From: Promicromonospora sp049532985
GTDB lineage: Bacteria > Actinomycetota > Actinomycetes > Actinomycetales > Cellulomonadaceae
DNA length: 64,000 nt
Assembly: GCF_049532985.1 (NCBI RefSeq)
Contig: NZ_CP186693.1
Span: 5,642,001-5,706,000 of the forward strand
Direction: 5' to 3'
Shown here: positions 8,067-17,015 of the stretch, piece by piece
How positions within the stretch are numbered: position 1 is the stretch's first letter
Layout of the letters: every line of letters starts with the position of its first letter
The notes under the pieces: model-generated
Databases searched by the model: none
What the model was told of the DNA's origin: nothing
Seen by the model: the letters and a program-made list of their open reading frames with translations, nothing else
Position numbers and translations under genes: made by a program

Positions 8067-8108
8067 CAAGCTACGCTCATTAGCCAGACCGCACAACCCC
8101 CAAACGTC

Positions 8109-8163
8109 GAGTGCGGGATCTTCGCCCCTTTCTGTGTGTCAGAAGGGCGAAGATCCCGCACTC
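8109..8163. repeat. Long hairpin, copy 1 of a duplicated palindromic element
   Basis: Arms 8109-8127 and 8145-8163 are perfect over 19 bp. The 17-nt loop extends the stem with small bulges. It lies 16 bp after the GH15 stop on the minus strand and can terminate that gene. The arms are the same sequence as the hairpin at 25808-25868, and the loops are also related, so the two are copies of one element. Confidence 0.8.
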
Positions 8164-8179
8164 AACGGGGCGTGACGGG

Positions 8180-10207
8180 TCAGGACGGGCCGAAGTAGCC
8201 CTTCTCCGCCTCGCCCGACTCGGCCTTGATCACGTGCATAACGGCGTTGATCAGGGCCAGGTGCGTGAACGCCTGCGGGAAGTTGCCCAGGTGCCGGCCG
8301 GTGCCCGGCTCGATCTCCTCGGCGTAGAGGTTGAGCGACGACGCGTAGCCGAGCAGCCGCTCGCACAGCGACCGGGCCCGCTCCACCTCCCCGATCTCGA
8401 CCAGGGCCGACACCAGCCAGAAGGAGCAGATGGTGAACGTGCCCTCCTCGCCCTGCAGCCCGTCGTCGGTCTCGTCCGTGCGGTACCGCAGCACGAGGCC
8501 GTCCTCGGTGAGCTCGTCCGCGATGGCCAGCACGGTGGCGCGCACGCGCTCGTCGTCGGGCGGCAGGAACCGCAGCAGGGGCACGAGCAGGAGCGACGCG
8601 TCCAGCGCCGGGTCGCCGTAGCGCTGCGTGAAGACGCCGCGCTCGTCCACACCCCGGGCGCAGATGTCGTCGGCGATCTCGTCGGCGATCTTCTGCCATT
8701 CCTTGGCGTAGTCGAGCTCGTCGTAGAGCCGGGCCAGCTTGGCGCCGCGGTCCATCGCCACCCAGCACATGAGCTTGGAGCTGGTGAAGTGCTGCGGCTC
8801 GCCGCGCACCTCCCAGATGCCCCGGTCGGGCTTGTCCCAGTGCTTGGCGGCCTCCTCGACCTGCCGCTTGAGGATGGGCCACAGCGACTCGGGGAGCTGC
8901 TCGCGCGACTTGGCGTGCAGCCACACCGAGTCGAGCACCGCGCCCCACATGTCGTGCTGGCGCTGGTCGTAGGCCGCGTTGCCGATCCGCACCGGCTGCG
9001 CGCCCTCGTAGCCCGACAGGTGCGGCAGCTCGAACTCCTCCAGGGTGTTCTCGCCGCCCACGCCGTACATGATCTGCAGCGGCTGGTCGTCGCTGGTCAC
9101 GTCCTGGATGAACGCGAAGAAGTCGTTCGCCTCACGCTCCAGGCCCAGCGTGTACAGGCCCCACAGGGCGAACGTCGAGTCGCGGATCCACGCGTACCGG
9201 TAGTCCCAGTTGCGCTCGCCGCCCGGCGTCTCGGGCAGCGACGTGGTCGCCGCGGCGATGAGGGCACCGGTGGGGGAGTAGGTCAGGCCCTTCAGGGTCA
9301 GCGCCGAGCGCTGCAGGTAGCTGCGCCACGGGTGGTCGGGGAACTGGCCCTGCGTGATCCAGTCGCGCCAGAACCGCTCGGTGCGCCACATCGCGTCGAG
9401 CGCGCCGGCGTAGGTGGTCGGGGCGCTCTGCGAGCCCCACGACATCGCGACGAAGTGCGTGGCACCCTCCGTCATCCGGGTGCGCGCGGTGACCCGCTTG
9501 CCGCCGTCCAGCCCGAACCGCAGGCTGGAGCGCAGGTGGAGGTCCGGGTTGGAGCCGCCGATGTGGGCCACGACCGCGGAGTAGCCGCTGTTCTCGTACT
9601 CCCACTCGACGTCGCGGCGCGCGTAGTCCGGGCGCGGCTCGCAGACGACCTCGAGGTCCACCGTGCCCGACACGCACTTGATGGTGCGCATCAGCACGTG
9701 CTCGGCGTCGTCGTCCGTGGGGGTGCGCCGGTGCGTGCCCGAGCGCGACTCGAGGTCGTGCCACGGGCCCATGAGCATCGCGTCCCGCACCACGAGCCAG
9801 CCCGTGGGGGTCTGCCACGTGGTCTCCAGGATGAGCGTGCCCGGCAGGTAGCGGCGCGCCACCGGCACGTTCACGCCGTGCGGCCCCACCCGGAAGTGGC
9901 CGGCTCCCCGGTCCAGGATCTTGGCGAAGATGCTCGGCGAGTCGGGCCGGGGCACGCACATCCACTCGACGCTGCCGGACGGCGCGATCAGCGCGTTGGT
10001 CTCGCAGTCGGAGAGGAAGCCGTACTCGCCGATGTGCGGGAACTTGCTGCGGCCGTCCCAGGCCCGGGGGGAGGCGCCGTCGCTCGTGTGTCCTCTGACC
10101 GGGCCCGGGCTGGTGGGCGTCGGTGCCTCCCGGCGCCGCGAGGGGGTGCCGGCTGCCGCGGGGGCATCGGCGTCGGCCCCCGGCGACTCAATCGATTCGA
10201 GCGTCAT
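8180..10207 (-). CDS. GH15 family glycoside hydrolase (glucoamylase/trehalase-like)
   Basis: 675 residues. It has a roughly 70-residue disordered N-terminus (Ala/Pro/Ser-rich), an N-terminal beta-sandwich region (IGEYGFLSDCETNALIAPSGSVEWMCVPR), then an (alpha/alpha)6 barrel with ERNWDYRYAWIRDSTF, which carries the GH15 subsite residues and catalytic-acid neighbourhood. Near the C-terminus GTFTICSFWLVSALVEIGE and NLYAEEIEPGTGRHLGNFPQAFTH hold the second catalytic glutamate region. No signal peptide is visible, so a cytoplasmic role on glycogen-type oligosaccharides or trehalose fits; actinobacterial cytosolic GH15 proteins include trehalases. I choose the ATG at 10207 because the conserved fold begins 75 residues later. 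The open frame extends to 10411 over the YciI promoter and is not used. Confidence 0.87.
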   Translation of the reverse strand: MTLESIESPGADADAPAAAGTPSRRREAPTPTSPGPVRGHTSDGASPRAWDGRSKFPHIGEYGFLSDCETNALIAPSGSVEWMCVPRPDSPSIFAKILDRGAGHFRVGPHGVNVPVARRYLPGTLILETTWQTPTGWLVVRDAMLMGPWHDLESRSGTHRRTPTDDDAEHVLMRTIKCVSGTVDLEVVCEPRPDYARRDVEWEYENSGYSAVVAHIGGSNPDLHLRSSLRFGLDGGKRVTARTRMTEGATHFVAMSWGSQSAPTTYAGALDAMWRTERFWRDWITQGQFPDHPWRSYLQRSALTLKGLTYSPTGALIAAATTSLPETPGGERNWDYRYAWIRDSTFALWGLYTLGLEREANDFFAFIQDVTSDDQPLQIMYGVGGENTLEEFELPHLSGYEGAQPVRIGNAAYDQRQHDMWGAVLDSVWLHAKSREQLPESLWPILKRQVEEAAKHWDKPDRGIWEVRGEPQHFTSSKLMCWVAMDRGAKLARLYDELDYAKEWQKIADEIADDICARGVDERGVFTQRYGDPALDASLLLVPLLRFLPPDDERVRATVLAIADELTEDGLVLRYRTDETDDGLQGEEGTFTICSFWLVSALVEIGEVERARSLCERLLGYASSLNLYAEEIEPGTGRHLGNFPQAFTHLALINAVMHVIKAESGEAEKGYFGPS

Positions 10208-10388
10208 GAGACTCAAGGGTTCCGCACGGTCCGCGGGTGTGGCAAACCGTGCGCGTGTGGTGCGCGGCACCCCTTCCGCGCCCCTCTCGCGACGCGTTCC
10301 GGGGTCGTGTCGATCGAGCGGTTTCCCGTTCGACCTGTGAGTGAGAAGGTCCCGTCGAGGGGGCCGTGACGAACAGGGAGAAGAGACC

Positions 10389-10811
10389 ATGCCGAAGTAC
10401 ATGCTCATCATGCGCGGGACCGACGAGACCGTGGCCGCCTACGAGCAGATGGACTTCCAGAAGATCGTGGCCGACATGGGCCGGTTCAACCAGGAGATGA
10501 TCCAGGCGGGCGTGCTGGTGGCCGGTGAGGGCCTGGAGGACGCCGCGGACTCCGTGGTCGTGGACTACTCGTCCGAGACGCCCGTCGTGACCGACGGGCC
10601 CTACGGCGAGACCAAGGAGCTGTTCAACGGCTTCTGGATCCTGGACGTGGCCTCCAAGGAGGAGGCGGTCGAGTGGGCCAGGCGGGCCCCGCTGGCCGGC
10701 CCGGGCAGCAAGGCGGAGATCCGCAAGGTGACCGAGATGGACCAGTTCCCGCAGGACAACGAGTACATCCAGAAGGAGCGGGACTGGCGCGAGTCCACGG
10801 GTCAGCTCTGA
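10389..10811 (+). CDS. YciI/DGPF-domain protein of an ECF42 module
   Basis: 140 residues, a ferredoxin-like fold small protein. It begins MPKYMLIMRGTDETVAAYEQ and holds VVTDGPYGETKELFNGFWILDV, the diagnostic DGP(F/Y) motif. The ribosome site is AGGGAGAAGAG. The next gene, 32 bp downstream, encodes an ECF42-type sigma factor. DGPF proteins are the known genomic partners of ECF42 sigma factors, although their biochemical role is unsettled. An equivalent pair lies at 42690-44560. Confidence 0.9.
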   Translation: MPKYMLIMRGTDETVAAYEQMDFQKIVADMGRFNQEMIQAGVLVAGEGLEDAADSVVVDYSSETPVVTDGPYGETKELFNGFWILDVASKEEAVEWARRAPLAGPGSKAEIRKVTEMDQFPQDNEYIQKERDWRESTGQL

Positions 10812-10843
10812 GCCCCGAGGGCCGAGGGCGGAAAGGGAGCGCG

Positions 10844-12138
10844 ATGGACGACGACGCCGCACGACGGGCGGTCGAGGCGGTCTGGCGCATCGAGTCGGCG
10901 CGCATCGTCGGCGCGCTCACCCGCTACACGCGGGACTTCGAGCTCGCCGAGGACGTGGCCCAGGAGGCGCTCGCCGAGGCGCTCGTCTCCTGGCCCCGTG
11001 ACGGCACGCCGCGCGACCCCGCGGCGTGGCTCGTACCACGGCCCGGCGCCGGGCGATCGACGCCTACCGGCGCCGGGCCGGGCGCGACGAGCGCTATGCC
11101 GCGCTGGCGCACGGCCTCGCCGAGGGGGAGGTAGTGACAGGCGGGCCGACGCCCGGCGCGGGTGTTCTCGCAGGTGACCCGGGTTCTGCACCCGATCTGA
11201 TCGACCCCGGGCGCATCGACGACGACGTGCTCGCGCTCATGTTCGTGTCCTGTCACCCGGTGCTGTCCCGGGAGGCGCGGATCGCGCTGACCCTGCGCGT
11301 CGTGGGCGGCCTGACGAGCGACGAGATCGCCCGGGCGTTCCTGGTGCCCGTCGCGACGGTCCAGGCCCGCATCACCCGCGCCAAGAAGACGATCGCGGCG
11401 GCACAGGTCCCGTTCGAGGTGCCCGACGGCGCGGACCGGGCGGAGCGGCTCTCGTCGGTGCGCGGGGTGCTGTACGTGATCTTCACCGAGGGTTCCTCGG
11501 CGACGTCGGGCGACGACTGGATCCGGCACGACCTGGCCCGCGAGGCCGTGCGCCTGGCCCGCGTGCTCGCCCGGCTCGCCCCTGAGCCCGAGACGTTCGG
11601 CCTGCTCGCGCTCCTGGAGCTGACCGCCGCCCGGTTCCCCGCCCGGACGGGGCCGGCGGGGGAGCCGGTCCTGCTGGAGGACCAGGACCGGCGCCGCTGG
11701 GACCGCTCGGCGATCACCCGGGGCCGGGCGGCGCTGCGCCGCGCCGTCGGCCCGGCCGGGATGGGGGCCTACGCGCTGCAGGCGGCGATCGCCGAGTGCC
11801 ACGCGGTGGCCCCCTCCGTGCCCGGCACGGACTGGGAGCGGGTCGTGGTGCTCTACGAGGCGCTCGGCCGTATCGCGCCGTCGCCCGTGGTGGACCTGAA
11901 CCGTGCGGTCGCCGTGGCGATGGCCCGCGGGCCGGAGCTGGGGCTGCGGGTCGTGGACGACCTGGTCGACCGCCGTGTGCTGCAGGGTTCCCATCTGCTG
12001 CCGGGCGTCCGCGGCGAGCTGCTGGCCCGCCTGGGCCGCCCGGCAGAGGCCCGGGCGGAATATCTTCGCGCGGCGGCCCTGTGCGCCAACGCGCCGGAAC
12101 GTGCGGTCCTGACGGCCAAGGCCGCAGCCCTGCCCTGA
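10844..12138 (+). pseudogene. ECF42-type sigma factor gene interrupted by a one-base frameshift
   Basis: The gene opens at ATG 10844 after GAAAGGGAG and encodes a normal sigma-2 N-terminus (AEDVAQEALAEALVSWPRDGTPRDPAAWLV). After codon GTA at about 11032 the family sequence continues only in the next frame (TTARRRAIDAYRRRAGRDERYAAL) to the stop at 12138. Comparison with the intact paralogue at 43055 (GAWLTTTARRRAVD) shows that a single base is missing in 'ctcgtaccacg'. Downstream of the shift come sigma-4 (LTSDEIARAFLVPVATVQARITRAKK) and the long TPR-like C-terminal extension of ECF42. It is either a recent pseudogene or a sequencing error. A truncated product from GTG 11026 would lack most of sigma-2. 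Confidence 0.8.
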
Positions 12139-12139
12139 C

Positions 12140-12919
12140 TCAACGGGTCAGCCAGGTGAGGTGGTCGGCGGTGGTCGGGCGGTACTCGCAGCCCGTCCAG
12201 CCCGGGTAGCCGCTCGCGTCCAGCGCGTCGAAGAAGGCCGGGTAGTCGATGGTGCCCGTGCCCGGTTCGCCGCGGCCCGGGGAGTCGGCGATCTGCACGT
12301 GGTCGACCGTGGCGCCGTGCCGTGCGATGTCCGCCACCACGTCGGCGCCGTTGTTGTGCAGGTGGTAGGCGTCGAAGAGCACGCCGACGCCGTCGCCCGC
12401 GCGGTCGGCGACCGCCCGCGCGTCGTCGAGGGTCAGGATGGGGTAGTCGCCGTTCTCGCCGCGGGTCAGCGGCTCGACCAGGACCGTGACGCCGACGTCG
12501 GCCAGGGTGTCGGCGGCGAGCCGGAGGTGCCGGGTCGCCGTCTCGTCCTGGACGGCCGCCGGGACGTCCGGCAGGCGCTGCCCGTACAGCGCGTTGACCC
12601 GGTCGCAGCCGGTCGCCCCGACGATCGACCGCAGCACCGCGAGGTTGCGCCGCAGCTCGTCGGCCCGGTCCGGGTGGGAGATGACGCCGCGCTCACCGCC
12701 GGGCATGTCACCCGCCCAGAGGTTGAGGCCGGTGAGCCGGACGTCCGCCGCGGCCAGGGCGTCGACGAACGCCCCCACCTGCGCGGCGTCCGGGTCGGGG
12801 GTGGCGAACGGCCACCAGCACTCGACGGCCTCGAACCCCGCGTCGCGGGCATGGCGGAAGCGTTCCGGCAGCGGCACCTCGCTGAACAGCAAGGACACGT
12901 TGGCGGCGAACCTGGGCAT
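12140..12919 (-). CDS. hyi: Hydroxypyruvate isomerase-like sugar isomerase (TIM barrel)
   Basis: 259 residues, xylose-isomerase-like TIM barrel. It opens with RFAANVSLLFSEVPLPERFRHARDAGFEAVECWWPF, the Hyi signature start. Metal ligands are visible as Glu in LVEPLTRGENGDYPI, Asp-His in LFDAYHLHNN, His in VQIADSPGRGEPG and Glu in GCEYRP. Family reaction: hydroxypyruvate to tartronate semialdehyde, though close relatives act on other 3-keto or 2-keto sugars (OtnI and similar). It is divergently transcribed from the operon starting with a tartronate-semialdehyde-reductase-like gene, which fits sequential steps. Two operator-like palindromes sit in the shared promoter. It converges with the sigma gene with only 1 bp between stops. 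Confidence 0.82.
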   Translation of the reverse strand: MPRFAANVSLLFSEVPLPERFRHARDAGFEAVECWWPFATPDPDAAQVGAFVDALAAADVRLTGLNLWAGDMPGGERGVISHPDRADELRRNLAVLRSIVGATGCDRVNALYGQRLPDVPAAVQDETATRHLRLAADTLADVGVTVLVEPLTRGENGDYPILTLDDARAVADRAGDGVGVLFDAYHLHNNGADVVADIARHGATVDHVQIADSPGRGEPGTGTIDYPAFFDALDASGYPGWTGCEYRPTTADHLTWLTR

Positions 12920-12952
12920 CTCGTACTCCGATCGTCGGCATTGACCGAGACA

Positions 12953-12968
12953 GGTATATCGAAATACC
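12953..12968. promoter_or_regulatory. LacI-type operator candidate 1
   Basis: GGTATATCGAAATACC is palindromic at 14 of 16 positions with a central CG, the usual geometry of LacI-family sites. It is 34 bp upstream of the isomerase-like start and in the divergent promoter. The LacI gene at 22270-23331 is the obvious candidate regulator. Confidence 0.65.
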
Positions 12969-13007
12969 CTTCGTCAGGCCAGTCCTGATTCACTGGACGC
13001 GCAGACG

Positions 13008-13025
13008 TGATCAATCGATGGATCA
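13008..13025. promoter_or_regulatory. LacI-type operator candidate 2
   Basis: TGATCAATCGATGGATCA is palindromic at 16 of 18 positions around a central CG, directly upstream of the ribosome site of the seven-gene operon. Together with 12953-12968 it frames the divergent promoters, centres about 56 bp apart (between five and six helical turns), which would allow cooperative or looped repression. Confidence 0.65.
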
Positions 13026-13047
13026 TCGAACGAAGGAGTTCGGTCGT

Positions 13048-13956
13048 ATGGCAGTCGTGGGCTTTGTCGGGCTCGGTGTGATGGGGCGTCCGATGGCGGC
13101 GAACCTGGTGCGTGCCGGCCATGAGGTGCGGGCGTTCAGCCGCGGTGCCGCAGGCCGGGAGCGGGCCGCGGAGCTGGGGGTACCCGTCGTCGGCGGGGTC
13201 GCCGAGGCGGTCCGGGGGGCGGACGTGGTGATCACCATGCTGCCCGACACCCCGGACGTGCGGGCCGTGGCCCTCGGCCCCGACGGCGTGCTCGACCACC
13301 TCGCACCGCAGGGCGCCTACATCGACATGAGCACCATCGAGCCCGCGGGCGCCCGGGAGATCGCCGAGCGGTTCACGGCCGCGGGGCACGACGTGCTCGA
13401 CGCACCCGTGTCCGGCGGCGAGGCCGGTGCCCGCGAGGGTGCCCTGTCCATCATGGTCGGCGGGCCGGCGGACACGGTCGAGCGCTGGCGCGACCTGCTC
13501 GGCGCCATGGGCACCACCGTCGTGCGCGTCGGTGACGCCGGCGCCGGGCAGGTCGTCAAGGCCGCCAACCAGCTCGTGGTGGCCACCCACCTGCAGGCGC
13601 TCGCCGAGGCGGTCGTCTTCCTGGAGGCCCACGACGCCGACGTCGCCACCGGGCTCTCGGTCATCGCACGCGGCCTCGGGGGCAGCACCGTCATCGACCG
13701 CAAGGCCGACGGCGTGCTCGCCGGCGACTTCGCACCGGGGTTCCGCCTCGACCTGCACCACAAGGACCTCGGCATCGTGGAGGGTGCCGCCCGGGCGCGC
13801 GGCGCCGTCCTGCCCGTCACGGGCCTGGTCGGCCGGCTCGTCCAGTCCCTGGTGCAGCGGGGGGACGGCGGGCTCGACCACTCCGCTCTCGTGGCGCTCG
13901 CCCGCGAGCTCAACGGGACGACACCGAGCACGACACCGGGGGCGGTGACGCGATGA
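13048..13956 (+). CDS. Beta-hydroxyacid dehydrogenase (tartronate semialdehyde reductase-like)
   Basis: 302 residues, 3-hydroxyisobutyrate dehydrogenase family. The N-terminal Rossmann motif is VGFVGLGVMGRPMAANLVRAGH. The substrate signature DAPVSGGEAGAREG is at about residue 120, and the catalytic lysine lies in GAGQVVKAANQLVV at about 170. The C-terminal helical domain ends with HKDLGIVEGAAR. The family includes GarR/GlxR, which reduce tartronate semialdehyde to D-glycerate. The divergent Hyi-like isomerase makes this reading attractive, but specificity cannot be read from sequence. Start: ATG 13048 after AAGGAG; a frame-open ATG at 13018 lies inside the operator and is rejected. First gene of the operon; its stop overlaps the next start by 4 nt. 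Confidence 0.85.
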   Translation: MAVVGFVGLGVMGRPMAANLVRAGHEVRAFSRGAAGRERAAELGVPVVGGVAEAVRGADVVITMLPDTPDVRAVALGPDGVLDHLAPQGAYIDMSTIEPAGAREIAERFTAAGHDVLDAPVSGGEAGAREGALSIMVGGPADTVERWRDLLGAMGTTVVRVGDAGAGQVVKAANQLVVATHLQALAEAVVFLEAHDADVATGLSVIARGLGGSTVIDRKADGVLAGDFAPGFRLDLHHKDLGIVEGAARARGAVLPVTGLVGRLVQSLVQRGDGGLDHSALVALARELNGTTPSTTPGAVTR

Positions 13957-16004
13957 GCCTGACCACACAGACCACGGGCACGCAGGAGCAGGTCCGGGCC
14001 GGGTGGTGGCACGAGCCCTTCCAGGTGTTCCAGACGAACCTGCGCGAGATCGACGCCGGGCTCGACGTGGAGCGCACCCTCGACGCGGTCCAGGGGCACG
14101 GCGCGAACGTCTGGCTGCTCAACGTGGGCGGCATCCTCTCGCACTACCCGACCGGGCTCGACGTGCAGACGCGCAACCCGCACCTGGCGCAGCGGCCCGG
14201 CGGCGACCTGGTCAGTGACGCCCTGGCCGCCGCGCGGCGGCGGGGCGTGCGCCTGCTCGCCCGGATGGACTTCTCCAAGGTCGCGCCCGCGATCGCCGAC
14301 GCCCACCCGGAGTGGCTCTACGTCTCGCCCACGGGCGAGCGCCAGGAGTTCGAGGGGCTGGTCAGCGTGTGCCCCAGCGCCGGGTACTACCAGCGGCAGA
14401 TCTTCGACGTGCTCGACGAGGTGCTCGACCGCTACGAGGTGGACGGGTTCTTCTTCAACTGGTTCGGGTTCAACGAGGTCGACTACGCGGGCCGCGTGCA
14501 CGGCGTCTGCCACTGCGCCGCCTGCGTGGCCGGATTCCGCGCGCACACCGGGCTGGACCGCCTGCCCGACCGCGCGGGCGACGAGCACTACCGCGAGTGG
14601 CGCGGCTACGCCGCCGCGACCATCGACGCGCTCACCGCCCGGGTCCGGGCGCACATCGCCGCCCGCCGGCCCGACGCCGCGCTGATCCTCGGCACCGCCG
14701 CCGACGTGCTGTTCCACGAGGCGAACAACGCGATCGGGCGCACGCTGTGGCCGTACGCGACGGGGGAGGCAGTCAGCGCCCTGCGCTCGGCGCAGCCCGG
14801 CAAGCCGGTCATGGTCAACGCCGTCGCGTTCTGGGACATGCCCTACCGGCTCGCCGGCGAGCAGCCCGAGATGCTGGGCCAGTACCTCGCCCAGGCCGTC
14901 GCGCGCGGCGCCAACCCGTCGACCTACATCATGGGCCCGACCGGCCAGATCGCCTACGACGGGCTGGAGGCCGCGGCCACGGTCACCCGGTTCCACCGCG
15001 ACCACCGCGACGTGTACACGGGGCTGGCGCCCGCCGCCGAGGTGGGTCTGGTCCGCCCCGACCCGCTGGACGACGACGGCCGGTTCGGCACCGGCGTCGC
15101 CGAGCACCGGGGCGTGCTGACGGCGCTGGTCGAGCGGCACGTGCCGTTCGACGTCGTGCCCCTGGCCGCCCTGGAGAGCCTGTCGCTCGACCGGTTCCGG
15201 GTGCTCGTGCTGCCCGACCTGCCGTCCCTGCCGGCCGGCGCCGCCGAGGCGCTGGACGGGTACGTCCGGGCGGGCGGCTGCGTGGTGGCCACCGGGCGCA
15301 GCGGCATCGCCCCCGACGGCTCGGTGCTCGACTGGTTCCCGGGCCTGCGGGTGACCGGGGTGGACGCCGACCGGGACGTCCTGAAGTCCAGCTACGTCCA
15401 GCTCGAACCGGACGCGGCGGCCGCCGCCGTCGAGGGCACGCGCGTCGCACCCCGGCACGGCCGTCACCACCGGCTGGCCTGGCGGGCGGACGCCGCACCG
15501 CGGCACCGCCTCGTGGAGAGCGCCCCGTACGGCCCGCCGGAGAAGGCGTACGGCCACGTGCCGGGCCACGAAGGCGTCGGCGGGGTCCGCGGCCATGGGG
15601 CCGGCACGGTGGTCCAGCTCCCCTGGGTGGCCGGCACGGCCTACCGGGACACCGGGCTCACCGTGCTGCGCGACCTCGTGGTCGACCTCGTCACCGAGCA
15701 GCTCGGGGACCGGCCGGTCGTGCTGGAGGGGCCCGAGCAGATCGAGGTGGTCGTCGGCCGGTCGGCCGCCGGGCTGGTCGTGCACCTGCTCAACCACTCG
15801 GGCCGGCGCGACAACGGCTACGGTCCGGCCGTCCCGGTGCACGGCGCCGTGCTGCGGCTGACGGGCCTGGCCGGGCGGCCCGCGCGGGTGCTCGCGGGCA
15901 CGGCCACGGTCGTGGACGACGGCGACGACCTGGTCGTGCGCCTCGCTACGGTGGCCGAGCTCGAGGTGGTCGTGGTCGAGGACGGGGGTGGCGCACGTGG
16001 CTGA
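13953..16004 (+). CDS. GHL6-like putative glycoside hydrolase with beta-galactosidase-trimerisation-like domain
   Basis: 683 residues. The N-terminal TIM barrel (about 15-350) has ILSHYPTGLD, DGFFFNWFGFNE and the CHCAACVAGFR motif. The CxCxxC plus FR pattern is what I know from the hypothetical glycosyl hydrolase 6 (GHL6) group. Residues about 375-470 (GVLTALVERHVPFDVVPL ... VRAGGCVVATG) look like the glutamine-amidotransferase-like trimerisation fold of GH42. A beta-rich C-terminal domain follows. No signal peptide, so it works on imported oligosaccharides. ATGA overlap with the preceding dehydrogenase. Glu/Asp candidates lie in FNEVD and HPEWLY. No biochemically known relative is recognised. 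A paralogue at 20115 belongs to the same operon. Confidence 0.7.
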   Translation: MSLTTQTTGTQEQVRAGWWHEPFQVFQTNLREIDAGLDVERTLDAVQGHGANVWLLNVGGILSHYPTGLDVQTRNPHLAQRPGGDLVSDALAAARRRGVRLLARMDFSKVAPAIADAHPEWLYVSPTGERQEFEGLVSVCPSAGYYQRQIFDVLDEVLDRYEVDGFFFNWFGFNEVDYAGRVHGVCHCAACVAGFRAHTGLDRLPDRAGDEHYREWRGYAAATIDALTARVRAHIAARRPDAALILGTAADVLFHEANNAIGRTLWPYATGEAVSALRSAQPGKPVMVNAVAFWDMPYRLAGEQPEMLGQYLAQAVARGANPSTYIMGPTGQIAYDGLEAAATVTRFHRDHRDVYTGLAPAAEVGLVRPDPLDDDGRFGTGVAEHRGVLTALVERHVPFDVVPLAALESLSLDRFRVLVLPDLPSLPAGAAEALDGYVRAGGCVVATGRSGIAPDGSVLDWFPGLRVTGVDADRDVLKSSYVQLEPDAAAAAVEGTRVAPRHGRHHRLAWRADAAPRHRLVESAPYGPPEKAYGHVPGHEGVGGVRGHGAGTVVQLPWVAGTAYRDTGLTVLRDLVVDLVTEQLGDRPVVLEGPEQIEVVVGRSAAGLVVHLLNHSGRRDNGYGPAVPVHGAVLRLTGLAGRPARVLAGTATVVDDGDDLVVRLATVAELEVVVVEDGGGARG

Positions 16005-16947
16005 CGTGATCGTCGTCCGGGGCGGCCAGCGCGACCGGGTCGTGGCGGCGGTGCGTGCGGCGCACCCCGGCGTCGTCGTGGCCGCGCCGGACGACGCCGA
16101 CGCGCTGTCCGCCGCGACCGTCGCGACCGGGCGGCTCACCGACGCGGAGGTCGCCCGCATGCCGCACCTGGCGTGGGTGCACTCGTGGGCGGCCGGCGTG
16201 GAGGGCGACGTCGGGCCCGCGCTGCGCGGCCGCGCGACGGCGCCGGACGACGCCGTGACCGTCACGTCCTCGGCCGGCAACGGTGCCGTCCCGCTGGCCG
16301 AGCAGGCGCTGATGCTCATGATGATGCTGGGCCGCCAGGCCCCGCGCTGGGCGGAGGCGCAGCGGGAGCACCGCTGGGACCGGTTCACGCACGACGAGCT
16401 GCACGGCCGCACGGTCGGCGTCTACGGGTACGGCAACGTCGGGCGCGAGCTCGCGGTGCGGGCCCGGGCCTTCGGCATGGACGTGGTGGGGCTGCGCCGT
16501 CGGCCCGCCGGACCCGACGACCCCGTGGACCGCATGCTGCCCCCGGACGCCGTGGACGAGCTGGCGGCCGTGAGCGACTTCCTCGTCGTGGCCGCGCCCC
16601 TCACCGCGGAGACGTCCGGGGCGATCGGCCTGGGGACCCTGCGCGCGCTGGGGTCCGAGGGGCACCTCGTGGTCGTCTCGCGCGGCGGGATCGTGCGTGA
16701 GCCCGACCTGGTCACGGCCCTGCGCGACGGCGTCATCGCCGGGGCGGGCCTGGACGCGCACGCCACGGAGCCCCTGCCCCCCGACTCCCCGCTGTGGGAC
16801 CTGCCCCGCACGATCATCACCCCGCACAACGGGGCGACGACGCCCTCCACCGCGGACCGCGGCACGGCGATCTTCCTCGACAACCTGGACCGATGGCTCG
16901 CGCGGCGCCCGCTGCGCAACGTCGTCGACGTCGGGCGCCTGCCCTGA
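15997..16947 (+). CDS. D-isomer-specific 2-hydroxyacid dehydrogenase
   Basis: About 316 residues. The NAD-binding motif is VGVYGYGNVGRELAVRARAFG (about 135-155). The catalytic Arg region is VVSRGGIVREPDLVTALRDG, the Glu lies in DAHATEPLPPDSPLWDLP and the His in IITPHNGAT; this is the full Arg-Glu-His set of the family. It may reduce hydroxypyruvate or another 2-keto acid formed in this locus. The start is uncertain: GTG 15997 is preceded by GACGGGGG at a good distance, while GTG 15988 is in frame but overlaps it. The start overlaps the end of the glycosidase gene. Confidence 0.86.
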   Translation: MADVIVVRGGQRDRVVAAVRAAHPGVVVAAPDDADALSAATVATGRLTDAEVARMPHLAWVHSWAAGVEGDVGPALRGRATAPDDAVTVTSSAGNGAVPLAEQALMLMMMLGRQAPRWAEAQREHRWDRFTHDELHGRTVGVYGYGNVGRELAVRARAFGMDVVGLRRRPAGPDDPVDRMLPPDAVDELAAVSDFLVVAAPLTAETSGAIGLGTLRALGSEGHLVVVSRGGIVREPDLVTALRDGVIAGAGLDAHATEPLPPDSPLWDLPRTIITPHNGATTPSTADRGTAIFLDNLDRWLARRPLRNVVDVGRLP

Positions 16948-17015
16948 CACCTGGCATCGCGCCCCCTGCGACGCCGCAGTAATCCGTACAACGACGTACC
17001 CGAAAGAAGGACACC

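Noticed and set aside
13018..13047. Earlier start (MDHRTKEFGR) for the beta-hydroxyacid dehydrogenase
   Set aside because: It lies within the operator palindrome and before the AAGGAG ribosome site; family members begin close to the Rossmann strand, as from 13048.
14312..16009. Second long frame inside the GHL6-like gene
   Set aside because: It is an Arg/Ala/Pro-rich out-of-frame shadow with no recognisable domain; the frame starting at 13953 has TIM-barrel motifs and operon overlaps.
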